Assembly: GCA_902470895.1 (NCBI GenBank)
Contig: CABRID010000070.1
Location: forward strand, 1-11,083
Reading direction: 5' to 3'
Length of the DNA stretch: 11,083 nt
DNA from: an uncultured Collinsella sp.
GTDB lineage: Bacteria > Actinomycetota > Coriobacteriia > Coriobacteriales > Coriobacteriaceae
Below the pieces are notes generated by a model. The model was not told where the DNA came from. It ran no database searches and worked only from the letters and a program-made list of their open reading frames with translations. Below, piece by piece: positions 1 through 6,757 of the stretch. A program made the translations under genes and the position numbers. Numbering within the stretch: position 1 is the first letter of the stretch; each line of letters begins with the position of its first letter.

Positions 1-1
1 G

Positions 2-1759
2 CTCTACGGTGGTCGTTACTCGCTGATTATCGGCTTTGGCGCCACTGCCATGGCTCTGGTCTGCGGCTCGGTCGTGGGCGCCCTTGCGGCGGTTTCGCGC
101 AAGGCCGTTTCAGAGACGATCATGCGTATCCTGGACATCATCATGTCCATCCCGGGCATCGCCCTCGCGGCCGTCTTCGTCTCCATCCTGGGCAACTCCG
201 TGCCGTCGATCATCTTCGCCATCGGCTTTATGTACACTCCGCAGATTGCCCGTATCGTGCGCGCCAACATCGTGTCCGAGTACGGCGAGGACTATGTCCG
301 CGCGGTCATCGTTTCCGGCGCCAAGGCTCCGTGGATTTTGATCAAGCATGTTCTGCGTAACTGCATCGCCCCGATCATGGTCTTCACCGTTACCCTGGTC
401 GCCGACGCCATCATCTTCGAGGCCTCGCTGACCTTCATCGGCGCTGGTATCCAGGAGCCCACCGCTACCTGGGGCAACATCCTCGCCGACGCCCGCGGCG
501 GCGTGCTCGCCGGCCGTTGGTGGCAGGCGCTGTTCCCGGGCCTGGCCATCATGATCACCTGCCTGGCGCTCAACATCCTCTCCGAGGGCATTACCGACGC
601 CATGGCCGCTGCTCCCTCCGCCGCCCTGGATCCGACCGATTCCTCCAAGCGTCGCGAGGCCGACCTGCTGGTCTCCGACCCCGTTCGCGCCTACAAGGAG
701 CAGGCCCAGTCCCTCTCCGCTCGCCTTGGCGCCCTGCGCGATGTCGAGCTCAAGCGTGACGATCGCCATGTGCCCGACGAGTCTGTCGAACCGATTCTCT
801 CGGTCCGTGACTTCTGCATTCAGTTTGAGCATCACGGCGATATCAACGTCGTCGACCATGTCAACTTTGACGTCCGTCCTGGTCAGACCATGGGCCTGGT
901 GGGCGAGTCCGGTTGCGGTAAGTCCATCACCACGCTGGCCATCATGGGCCTGACCGACGATGACGAGCACCTTTCCGGCCAGGTCCTCTGGGAGGGCCGC
1001 GACCTGCTCAAGATGAGCAAGAAGGAGTGGTTCGGCCTGCGCGGTACCGATATCGCTATGGTCTATCAGGACGCCCTGTCCTCGCTCAACCCCTCCATGC
1101 TCATCTCTGCCCAGATGAAGCAGCTCACCAAGCGCGGCGGCACCCGCAGCGCCGAGGAACTCCTGGAGCTCGTGGGCCTCGACCCCAAGCGTACGCTCGA
1201 GAGCTACCCGCATGAGCTTTCCGGTGGCCAGCGTCAGCGTGTCCTGATCGCTATGGCCCTTACCCGCGACCCCAAGCTGGTCATCTGCGACGAGCCCACG
1301 ACCGCTCTGGACGTTACCGTCCAGAAGCAGGTCATCAAGCTGCTCAACGACCTTCAGGCCAAGCTCGGCTTTGCCATGATCTTCGTCTCGCATGACTTGG
1401 CGCTGGTCGCCGAGGTCGCCCATAACATCACGGTTATGTACGCCGGTCAGGTTATCGAGCAGGCGCCCACCAAGGAGCTGCTCGCTAACCCGATCCACGA
1501 GTACACCCGCGGTCTTCTGGGCTCCGTTCTGTCCATCGAGAGCGGTTCGGGCCGCCTGCACCAGGTGCCCGGCGCCGTTCCGAGCCCGCGCGATTTCCCC
1601 AAGGGCGATCGCTTCGCGCCCCGCTCGAGCCATCCGCGCATTGGCCTGGACACCCGTCCGGTCTTCAAGCGCGTGCCCGGCACCGAGCACTTCTATTCCG
1701 AGCTCCCCGACGAGGTGCTCAAGGCAAATGGTTTGACCCCTCACGCGGAGGTGATGTAG
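2..1759 (+). CDS. ABC importer permease-ATPase fusion (DppC-DppD type), 5' partial
   Basis: Fused inner-membrane subunit of an oligopeptide-family ABC importer; 585 residues are visible and the reading frame is open to the left edge, so the N-terminus (probably about 90-100 residues, including the first membrane segment) is missing. Residues 1-200 are a DppC-like permease: hydrophobic segments near 8-30, 43-63, 67-85, 121-145 and 173-196, with the EAA coupling loop near 95-118. A hydrophilic linker (about 201-262) leads to a complete ATPase: Walker A GESGCGKS 301-308, Q-loop Gln356, LSGGQ 406-410, Walker B ending DE 430-431, switch His464, then an oligopeptide-type C-terminal tail. The frame is uninterrupted, so this is a true fusion. 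The second ATPase follows directly. The neighbouring nan genes suggest the cargo is a sialic acid (SAT type), but family alone would also allow peptides or nickel. Family certain; substrate inferred. Confidence 0.93.
   Translation, partial: LYGGRYSLIIGFGATAMALVCGSVVGALAAVSRKAVSETIMRILDIIMSIPGIALAAVFVSILGNSVPSIIFAIGFMYTPQIARIVRANIVSEYGEDYVRAVIVSGAKAPWILIKHVLRNCIAPIMVFTVTLVADAIIFEASLTFIGAGIQEPTATWGNILADARGGVLAGRWWQALFPGLAIMITCLALNILSEGITDAMAAAPSAALDPTDSSKRREADLLVSDPVRAYKEQAQSLSARLGALRDVELKRDDRHVPDESVEPILSVRDFCIQFEHHGDINVVDHVNFDVRPGQTMGLVGESGCGKSITTLAIMGLTDDDEHLSGQVLWEGRDLLKMSKKEWFGLRGTDIAMVYQDALSSLNPSMLISAQMKQLTKRGGTRSAEELLELVGLDPKRTLESYPHELSGGQRQRVLIAMALTRDPKLVICDEPTTALDVTVQKQVIKLLNDLQAKLGFAMIFVSHDLALVAEVAHNITVMYAGQVIEQAPTKELLANPIHEYTRGLLGSVLSIESGSGRLHQVPGAVPSPRDFPKGDRFAPRSSHPRIGLDTRPVFKRVPGTEHFYSELPDEVLKANGLTPHAEVM
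1747..1755 (+). promoter_or_regulatory. Near-perfect Shine-Dalgarno for the second ATPase
   Basis: GGAGGTGAT lies inside the last codons of the fusion gene and matches the 16S anti-Shine-Dalgarno complement over nine bases. The stop codon TAG (1757-1759) is followed at once by the ATG at 1760, so the second ATPase is probably translated efficiently and coupled to the fusion, matching the need for paired ATPase domains. Confidence 0.8.
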
Positions 1760-2587
1760 ATGAGCGAGACCGCAGTCAACGGCGTCGAGCCGATCATCTT
1801 CCTTGATGACGTCCACGTCACCTTTAGGACCCGTACCGGCTCGATTCTGCACCCCAACCTGGTTCACGCCGTCCAGGGTGTAACGATTAGGCTCATGCCC
1901 GGTCAGACGATCGGCATCGTCGGCGAGTCCGGTTGCGGTAAGTCCACCACCGCCAACGTCATGTGCGGCCTGCAGGCCCCCACGAGCGGCAAGGTCTACT
2001 TTAAGGGCAAGGACGTAACCAAGCGTACCGCCGAGGACCGTCGCCACATGGGTCGCGTCATCTCGGTCGTGTTCCAGAACCCGGCCACGGCGCTCAACCC
2101 CCGCATGGTCGTTCGCGAGCAGCTGCTCGATCCCATGCGCGTCCACAATCTGGGCACCGAGGCCGAACAGGAGAAGCGCGTCAAGGAGCTCCTGGAGCTC
2201 ACCGGTCTGCCCAGCTCTGCCGCCGAGGTTCTTCCCGGCCAGCTTTCGGGCGGCCAGCGCCAGCGCGTCGCAATTGCCCGTGCCCTGTCGTTGAACCCCG
2301 ATGCCATCATCGCCGACGAGCCCACCTCGGCTCTGGACGTTTCGGTCCGCGCGCAGATTCTGAACCTGCTGACCGACCTTAAGAAGGAGCTCGGCCTGGC
2401 CATGGTGTTCATCAGCCATGACATCCAGACGGTCCGCTATATCTCTGACGACATCATCGTTATGAATGGCGGCAAGATCGTCGAGCAGGGCGAGGCCAAG
2501 CAGGTCTTCCAGCACCCTCAGGACCCCTACACCAAGATGCTGCTCGGTGCTGCGCCGTCGCTGCTGCATCCCAAGCTCGGCGAGTAG
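1760..2587 (+). CDS. Oligopeptide-family ABC importer ATPase (DppF type)
   Basis: Cytoplasmic ATPase, 275 residues, expected to pair with the ATPase half of the preceding fusion and power substrate import. All catalytic elements are visible: Walker A GESGCGKS 55-62, Q-loop Gln106, LSGGQ 162-166, Walker B ending DE 186-187, switch His220. The C-terminal extension is short (HPQDPYTKMLLGA region from about 252), so the protein is somewhat shorter than typical DppF of about 320 residues, but it ends cleanly. The start is fixed by a near-perfect ribosome binding site and by zero spacing from the previous stop. No binding-protein gene or second permease is in the window; they would be expected upstream. 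A role in sialic acid uptake is inferred from the nan genes downstream. Confidence 0.93.
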   Translation: MSETAVNGVEPIIFLDDVHVTFRTRTGSILHPNLVHAVQGVTIRLMPGQTIGIVGESGCGKSTTANVMCGLQAPTSGKVYFKGKDVTKRTAEDRRHMGRVISVVFQNPATALNPRMVVREQLLDPMRVHNLGTEAEQEKRVKELLELTGLPSSAAEVLPGQLSGGQRQRVAIARALSLNPDAIIADEPTSALDVSVRAQILNLLTDLKKELGLAMVFISHDIQTVRYISDDIIVMNGGKIVEQGEAKQVFQHPQDPYTKMLLGAAPSLLHPKLGE

Positions 2588-2603
2588 CCTCGCTTTCCCT
2601 CCC

Positions 2604-2631
2604 GTGCGCCCGGTTCCCTTGCCGGGCGCAC
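2604..2631 (+). other. Perfect 10-bp hairpin between ABC and esterase genes
   Basis: GTGCGCCCGG (2604-2613) pairs perfectly with CCGGGCGCAC (2622-2631) around an 8-base loop. No T-run follows on either strand, so it does not look like an ordinary intrinsic terminator. It may act as an mRNA 3'-end stabiliser or processing boundary that sets transporter and enzyme transcript levels apart. Confidence 0.6.
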
Positions 2632-2667
2632 CTCCGTTGCGATTTCGAAAGGTTGGGTTCACGAGCC

Positions 2668-3645
2668 ATGCCAAGTGCTCAGGAGCTACAACAGCAATTT
2701 GGTGGGTATCGGGGCGCCATGCCCCGTCCATCAGATTTCGATCTCTTTTGGAAGGACCGCATGGCCGAGGCCGACGCCGTCGGGCTTGACTATGCGATCG
2801 AGACGGCATCGGTCACCGATGCCGTGACCTGCCAGCTTTTCGACCTCTGGTATACCGGCATGTGTGGCGCTCGCCTGCATGCCAAGTACCTTAAACCCGT
2901 CTCGGACGAGCCCGTGCCATTGGTACTTCAGTTCCATGGGTATCCGGGTGCAAGCCGCAGCTGGTTTGAGCAGGCGTCGTTTGCGGGCATGGGCATGGCA
3001 CTCATCGCCCTCGACTGCCCCGGCCAAGGAGGTCCCTCCGAGGACATTGGTGGATTTGAGGGCACAACGGTCGCGGGCCATATCGTCGCCGGTATCGACG
3101 GCGATCCGGCCAACCTCTACTATGTCCGCTTGCACCAAGATATTCGCATCCTGTGCCGCATCGTTCGCGAGCTCGAGGGCATCGATCTTGCCCGTGTGTT
3201 TGTGAACGGCGCGTCGCAGGGCGGCGGTTTGGGCATTGCGACCTGTGCGCTTAATAGCGAGCTTATCAATCGCGCCGCCATCCTCTATCCCTTCCTGTCG
3301 GATTTCCGCCTGGTCTGGGATTTGGATGCCGATGACATCGCCTACGAGGGCCTGCGCTATTGGTCTCGCTGGTTTGACGAGGACTCGACTCGTATTGACG
3401 AAGCCTATGCCAAGCTGGCGTACTTCGATTCCAAGAACTTTGCCCCTATGGTCAAATGCCCCGTGCTGTTTGGCACCGGCACAGCCGATACCGTCTGTCC
3501 GCCAGCGACGCAGTTTGCGGTCTATAACAACCTGACCTGTGAAAAGCGTCATGAGTTCTTTGAAGGCTTTGGCCACGAGGAGATTCAGGATTTTGACGAT
3601 CTGATCATTCCGTTTTTCTGCAAGGGAGGGGAGGCTCATGTCTAA
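2668..3645 (+). CDS. CE7/AXE1-family acetylesterase
   Basis: Predicted cytoplasmic carbohydrate deacetylase of the acetylxylan esterase / cephalosporin C deacetylase family (alpha/beta hydrolase), 325 residues, the usual family length, with no signal peptide. The family N-terminal motif (PRPSDFDLFW, 20-29) is present, as are the oxyanion region HGYPG 90-94, the nucleophile elbow GASQGG with Ser183, acid Asp274 in GTADTVCPP, and His303 in GFGHEE. The usual RGQGG motif reads PGQGG (118-122), an unusual change of its arginine. ATG at 2668 is chosen because the AAAGG at 2648-2652 directly abuts an in-frame TTG at 2653, which therefore cannot be used. It overlaps the next gene by 8 bases. Placement between importer and nan genes suggests removal of O-acetyl groups from imported sialic acid, but acetylated oligosaccharides are possible substrates. 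Confidence 0.88.
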   Translation: MPSAQELQQQFGGYRGAMPRPSDFDLFWKDRMAEADAVGLDYAIETASVTDAVTCQLFDLWYTGMCGARLHAKYLKPVSDEPVPLVLQFHGYPGASRSWFEQASFAGMGMALIALDCPGQGGPSEDIGGFEGTTVAGHIVAGIDGDPANLYYVRLHQDIRILCRIVRELEGIDLARVFVNGASQGGGLGIATCALNSELINRAAILYPFLSDFRLVWDLDADDIAYEGLRYWSRWFDEDSTRIDEAYAKLAYFDSKNFAPMVKCPVLFGTGTADTVCPPATQFAVYNNLTCEKRHEFFEGFGHEEIQDFDDLIIPFFCKGGEAHV

Positions 3646-4489
3646 GTGCGAGAGCAATGTCAATGAGCTGATTGTCTCCGACCTTGTGGGGATTCCCGGA
3701 ACGGTCTCGTCAAGGCTCGCTGATTTCCGGGATTGGCGCGGTGATGCTTCTGCGGATGTTTCCGAATTAGAGATAGCCGCTTCGGACCTTGAGGTTTGCG
3801 GGCCGAGTATTACGGCGATCGATTTCGCCAATCCGTATGCCCGCTACTCCGAGGTTTCCTTTGAGCTTGGTGGCGATGTGGTCCACGCACGTTTGATCGA
3901 GCCTGCCGGTCGCGCCCGAGCATCCGAGCTTGTGCCGCTATGTCTGATGTTCCACGACATCGATCGGCCTGTGCGCGGCTGGCATCACATGACGAGATTT
4001 GCCGCCATGGGGTATGCCGTTCTCGCGCTGGATGACGATGTTGCTGGTGCGGACGACCTGCGGCGGGGGATTGCTTCGCCCGCTTTTGTCGAGCGCGTCC
4101 GTTGGGGTTGCGCGCTGGCGAAGGTGGCGCGCAATCTTGATGGCATGGACCCCGACCGCATCTTTGCATGGGGCGAGGGCCTTGGCGGCGGAGTCGCGCT
4201 GGCGGTTTCTGCTCTGGACGAGCGGGGCCTCGCCAGCACGGCGGTTGCCAATCCGCTTCCTGGTGGCCTCGAGGCGCTGTCGTCTCGGGTGCGCGGATCG
4301 GTGCTCATGGGCACATCGCTTATGGATACCGTGAGCGATCCCAAGGATCAGTTTGCCGTATGCAACGGTCTTGAGTGTGACCGGAGGCATATCATCTATG
4401 CAAAATACGCTCACGAGCGCATCAATGCGTTCGAAAACGAAGTCGTCGACTTTTTTAACCAAACGTTCTACTCGTGTTCTTTGGCCTAG
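3638..4489 (+). CDS. Degenerate AXE1-like paralogue lacking the catalytic serine
   Basis: 283-residue alpha/beta-hydrolase-like protein, evidently a diverged copy of the preceding esterase. Shared landmarks: PLCLMFHD (100-107, versus PLVLQFHG), FAAMGYAVLALD (121-132, versus FAGMGMALIALD), LDGMDPDRIF, and a C-terminal block with DQFAVCNGL matching TQFAVYNNL. The nucleophile elbow reads WGEGLGG instead of NGASQGG, so the serine position is Gly181. Asp230 and His259 align with the esterase acid and histidine. The RGQGG-type region is lost, and by spacing about 18 residues before the elbow and about 42 between elbow and acid are missing. The start ATG has a strong purine-rich ribosome binding site (3622-3634) and overlaps the esterase stop. 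The frame is intact, so it is probably expressed, as a non-catalytic partner or a protein with a changed role. Its function is unknown. Confidence 0.8.
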   Translation: MSKCESNVNELIVSDLVGIPGTVSSRLADFRDWRGDASADVSELEIAASDLEVCGPSITAIDFANPYARYSEVSFELGGDVVHARLIEPAGRARASELVPLCLMFHDIDRPVRGWHHMTRFAAMGYAVLALDDDVAGADDLRRGIASPAFVERVRWGCALAKVARNLDGMDPDRIFAWGEGLGGGVALAVSALDERGLASTAVANPLPGGLEALSSRVRGSVLMGTSLMDTVSDPKDQFAVCNGLECDRRHIIYAKYAHERINAFENEVVDFFNQTFYSCSLA

Positions 4490-4515
4490 ACGGCCTGGAC
4501 ACTGCCAACAAGAGT

Positions 4516-4534
4516 GGGTGGCATAGGGCCGCCC
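4516..4534 (+). other. Small hairpin upstream of the putative lyase gene
   Basis: GGGTGGC (4516-4522) pairs with GCCGCCC (4528-4534), with one G.U pair and a 5-base loop, in the 68-base spacer before the lyase gene. It ends 11 bases before the TAAGGAGA ribosome binding site (4545-4552), with no T-run after it. A processing or stabilising role is possible; significance is low. Confidence 0.35.
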
Positions 4535-4557
4535 GCCAGACAACTAAGGAGATTCTT

Positions 4558-5478
4558 GTGGCAACTCAGAAATTCACCGGCGTTATCCCTCCCGTCGTTG
4601 TTCCCGATACCGAAGATCACCAGCTCGACGTTGCCTCCTTTGAGCGCAGCATCAACCGCATGATCGATGCCGGCGTCGATGGCCTGTTCTTCTTGGGATC
4701 CTCGGGCGAGGTCGTCTTCTCCACCGACGAGCGCCGTCGCCAGATTATCGCCGAGGCCGTTCGTATCGTCGACCACCGTGTGCCCGTTCTGGTCGGCATC
4801 ATCGATACCGAGACCGAGCGCATGATCGAGCACGGCAAGGTCGCCCAGGAGCTGGGCGCCGATGCCCTCGTCGCCACCTGCCCGTTCTATGCCCTGCAGG
4901 GCATGACCGAGGTCGAGGAGCACTTCCGTATCCTGCACGAGGAGCTCGACCTGCCCATCTTCGCCTATGACATTCCCGTCTGCGTTCACACCAAGCTCCC
5001 CTGGAAGCTCCTTGCCAAGCTCGGCGCCGAGGGCGTCCTTGCTGGCGTCAAGGATTCCTCGGGTGATGACATCTCGTTCCGCTACCTCGTTCAGGAGAAC
5101 GAGAAGAACGGCCATCCGATGAGCATCCTCACCGGTCACGAGGTTGTTGTCGACGGCGCCTACCTCGGTGGCGCCGACGGTTCCGTCCCGGGTCTCGCCA
5201 ACGTTGAGCCCGAGGGCTACGTGCGTCAGTGGAAGGCCGCTCAGGCTGGTGACTGGGCTACCGTCAAGGCCGAGCAGGATCGCCTCAATGAGATTTCGCA
5301 CATCTGGGATGTCACCTCGGGCGTCCAGGGCTATGCCGGTGGCGTCGGCGCCTTCAAGACCGCTATGAACCTCATGGGTATCTTCGACAGCCCGACCATG
5401 CCGCGCCCGGTGAAGGCCATGACCGGCGAGAACGTCGAGGCGATTAAGAAGGTCCTCCAGGACAACGGTCTCCTTTAA
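4558..5478 (+). CDS. nanA: DapA/NAL-family lyase, putative N-acetylneuraminate lyase
   Basis: Class I aldolase, 306 residues, predicted to split N-acetylneuraminate into N-acetylmannosamine and pyruvate in the cytoplasm. The carboxylate-binding motif GSSGE is at 47-51, the catalytic tyrosine at Tyr137 (YDIP) and the Schiff-base lysine at Lys165 (GVKDSSGD). The Tyr and Lys numbers coincide with those known for E. coli NanA. The start is a GTG at 4558, six bases after TAAGGAG; the upstream in-frame GTG at 4474 lies inside the previous gene without a comparable site. The KDSSGD motif differs from classical NanA (KQT type), and the pyruvate aldolase family covers many substrates, so the specificity rests mainly on the nanK and nanE genes that follow. 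Other family roles, such as dihydrodipicolinate synthase or a 2-keto-3-deoxy sugar-acid aldolase, cannot be excluded. Confidence 0.82.
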   Translation: MATQKFTGVIPPVVVPDTEDHQLDVASFERSINRMIDAGVDGLFFLGSSGEVVFSTDERRRQIIAEAVRIVDHRVPVLVGIIDTETERMIEHGKVAQELGADALVATCPFYALQGMTEVEEHFRILHEELDLPIFAYDIPVCVHTKLPWKLLAKLGAEGVLAGVKDSSGDDISFRYLVQENEKNGHPMSILTGHEVVVDGAYLGGADGSVPGLANVEPEGYVRQWKAAQAGDWATVKAEQDRLNEISHIWDVTSGVQGYAGGVGAFKTAMNLMGIFDSPTMPRPVKAMTGENVEAIKKVLQDNGLL

Positions 5479-5582
5479 AGCTTTTCCAGGCACCCGACCT
5501 CGCCGTTCAACCGTGCGGCCATGACCCATTAGGTCAATGGCCGCACGGTTTCTCGGCGATCTCGGGCACCTGGAAAACCTTT
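5477..5582. repeat. 106-base near-complete inverted repeat between nanA and nanK
   Basis: Nested arms fold the whole stretch into one hairpin: AAAG 5477-5480 with CTTT 5579-5582; TTTTCCAGG 5482-5490 with 5569-5577; CCCGA 5493-5497 with 5562-5566; TCGCCG 5500-5505 with 5554-5559; a perfect 14-bp arm 5509-5522 with 5537-5550; GACC 5523-5526 with GGTC 5532-5535; loop CATTA. The two-base CA/CA mismatch at 5491-5492 and 5567-5568 becomes two G.U pairs in minus-strand RNA, giving a continuous 16-bp outer stem there. No good T-run follows on the plus strand. It could be a mobile palindromic element (REP or MITE-like) or an mRNA processing structure. Confidence 0.75.
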
Positions 5583-5633
5583 ACCGCGCTGTGACGGCTA
5601 GCCTGACGGCGCATTTCCTGTAGTTGTTTTTTA

Positions 5634-5646
5634 TCTCCTAAGGAGA
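5634..5646 (+). promoter_or_regulatory. Ribosome binding site of nanK embedded in a palindrome
   Basis: TCTCCT (5634-5639), A, AGGAGA (5641-5646) form a 13-base palindrome whose right half is the Shine-Dalgarno of nanK, six bases from its ATG at 5652. The arms are too close for an intramolecular hairpin. The left half resembles an anti-Shine-Dalgarno, so the site may be a chance dyad, a protein operator or part of alternative pairing. Confidence 0.45.
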
Positions 5647-5651
5647 GCGAC

Positions 5652-6617
5652 ATGGAGAACAAGTACGTCTGCTCTGTCGATATCGGCGGAACTAAGATCG
5701 CGACTGCCATCATGGAGTACCCGGCTGACGGTAGTGTGCCCCATCCCGTTTTTGAGGCCGAGGTTCCCACAGAGGCCCAGGAGGGCGGCGAGGCCGTCTT
5801 CCAGCGTATCGAGGCGTCCATCAAGGCTGCTCTCGAGGCGAATCCCGATGTCGAGGTCCTTGGCGTCGGTATCGGTGCCGCCGGCGTCGTCGATCCCAAG
5901 ACGGGCGCCATCGCGTATGCCAATGAGATCATGCCCGGCTGGTCCGGCGTTCAGTTGGGGCCGCGTCTGCGCGAGGACCTCGGTCTTCCCGTTGCCGTCG
6001 TAGGCGACGTGCAGGCTCATGCTCTGGGCGAGGCCCACTGGGGCGTCGGCAAGGGCAAGTTCTCCGTCTTGTGTCTTGGCATCGGTACGGGCATCGGCGG
6101 CGCATATGTCGAGAACGGCCGCGTGATGCAGGGCTTCCATGGTGCTGCCGGCCATATGGGCCACATCGAGTGCTCGGCTGCCGCCGGCATTCCCTGCGCC
6201 TGCGGGCGTTCCGGCCATCTGGAGTCGGTTGCTTCGGGCACTTCCATTGGTCGAATGTACGATGAGCGTTTTGGCCGCGTCGACCCCAGCCGTCCTTCGG
6301 TCGGTCGCGATGTGAACGACCTGTGCCGTGCGGGCGACGCAAAGGCGACCGAGGTCATCCATGACGCCGGCTTTGCGCTGGGTGCCAGCTTGGGCTCGCT
6401 CGCTAACATCCTGGACCCTGAGGTCATCGTGCTTTCGGGTGGCGTGATTCACCAAGGTCCCGATTGGCGTTCACAGACGTGGAAGGATTCGGTGCACGAG
6501 GGCTATGCCAGCCAGGCGCTCGATCCGCTTCAGGACACGCCGATCCTCATCGGTTCTCTGGAGGGCGATGCTCCGCTCATCGGTGCCGCCGAACACCTTC
6601 TTGCATCGTTGAAGTAA
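5652..6617 (+). CDS. nanK: ROK-family N-acetylmannosamine kinase
   Basis: Cytoplasmic sugar kinase, 321 residues, predicted to phosphorylate N-acetylmannosamine with ATP. Visible elements: phosphate-binding DIGGTK 10-15; catalytic Asp119 in GDVQAHALGE; GIGTGIGG 143-150; AGHMGH 166-171; and zinc-region residues His171, Cys182, Cys184. ROK glucokinases have AGExGH at the sugar site, while E. coli NanK has AGHIGH as I recall it. The AGHMGH seen here therefore points to ManNAc kinase, as does the DxQA motif. The third cysteine of the usual CxCGxxGC zinc motif is a histidine (His189), an unusual but chemically plausible zinc ligand. The start has TAAGGAG at 5639-5645. nanE follows after 140 bases containing a large hairpin. 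Kinase class is sure, substrate likely. Confidence 0.88.
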   Translation: MENKYVCSVDIGGTKIATAIMEYPADGSVPHPVFEAEVPTEAQEGGEAVFQRIEASIKAALEANPDVEVLGVGIGAAGVVDPKTGAIAYANEIMPGWSGVQLGPRLREDLGLPVAVVGDVQAHALGEAHWGVGKGKFSVLCLGIGTGIGGAYVENGRVMQGFHGAAGHMGHIECSAAAGIPCACGRSGHLESVASGTSIGRMYDERFGRVDPSRPSVGRDVNDLCRAGDAKATEVIHDAGFALGASLGSLANILDPEVIVLSGGVIHQGPDWRSQTWKDSVHEGYASQALDPLQDTPILIGSLEGDAPLIGAAEHLLASLK

Positions 6618-6634
6618 ACATAACTACCAAGTGC

Positions 6635-6732
6635 GCCTTCTGAGGTGCCGCAGATTGACGTGAAAGAGGAGCGAAGCGTACTTCGGTACGCGAGCGACGG
6701 TTTGAACTTCAAGGTGCGGTGTCTCAGAAGGC
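6635..6732 (+). repeat. 98-base structured inverted repeat with cUUCGg tetraloop before nanE
   Basis: Outer arms 6635-6652 and 6715-6732 pair over 18 bp as plus-strand RNA: GCCTTCTGAG with CTCAGAAGGC, three consecutive G.U pairs (6645-6647 with 6720-6722), then CCGCA with TGCGG. The same three positions would be mismatches in minus-strand RNA, which favours a plus-strand RNA function. A middle stem pairs TTGA 6655-6658 with TCAA 6709-6712, then a tandem G.A opposition (6662-6663 with 6704-6705). The tip is GCGTAC-TTCG-GTACGC (6676-6691), an extra-stable tetraloop, flanked on both sides by GAGCGA. TGTTTT follows at 6733-6738, so it could also terminate or attenuate before nanE. A dispersed repeat or a structured RNA is possible. 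Confidence 0.75.
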
Positions 6733-6757
6733 TGTTTTGAGAAAGGTTGAGTCGAAC

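Noticed and set aside
2604..2631. Intrinsic terminator after the ABC genes
   Set aside because: The stem is excellent but no T-run follows on either strand, so it is listed as a hairpin only.
110..2809. 899-codon open frame on the minus strand opposite the ABC genes
   Set aside because: It is antisense to two certain ABC proteins with all catalytic motifs. Strong C/G third-position bias keeps the antisense frame open; its composition (rich in His, Asp, Gly, Leu) is typical of such shadows.
4474..4557. Longer lyase with a GTG start at 4474
   Set aside because: That start is inside the preceding gene without a good ribosome binding site; the GTG at 4558 has TAAGGAG at the right spacing and gives the usual family N-terminus and residue numbering.
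5651..5932. Minus-strand open frames near the large hairpin that might explain its minus-strand pairing
   Set aside because: They are antisense to nanK and have no recognisable domain or ribosome binding site, so the wobble pattern is left unexplained rather than tied to a gene.
6635..6732. Riboswitch of a known class before nanE
   Set aside because: No known aptamer consensus could be recognised; the glmS ribozyme core is not visible. Kept only as a structured element of unknown role.
6719..6757. Longer NanE with a GTG start at 6719
   Set aside because: It would translate the 3' arm of the large hairpin; the ATG at 6758 gives the usual family length and has an AAAGG site.
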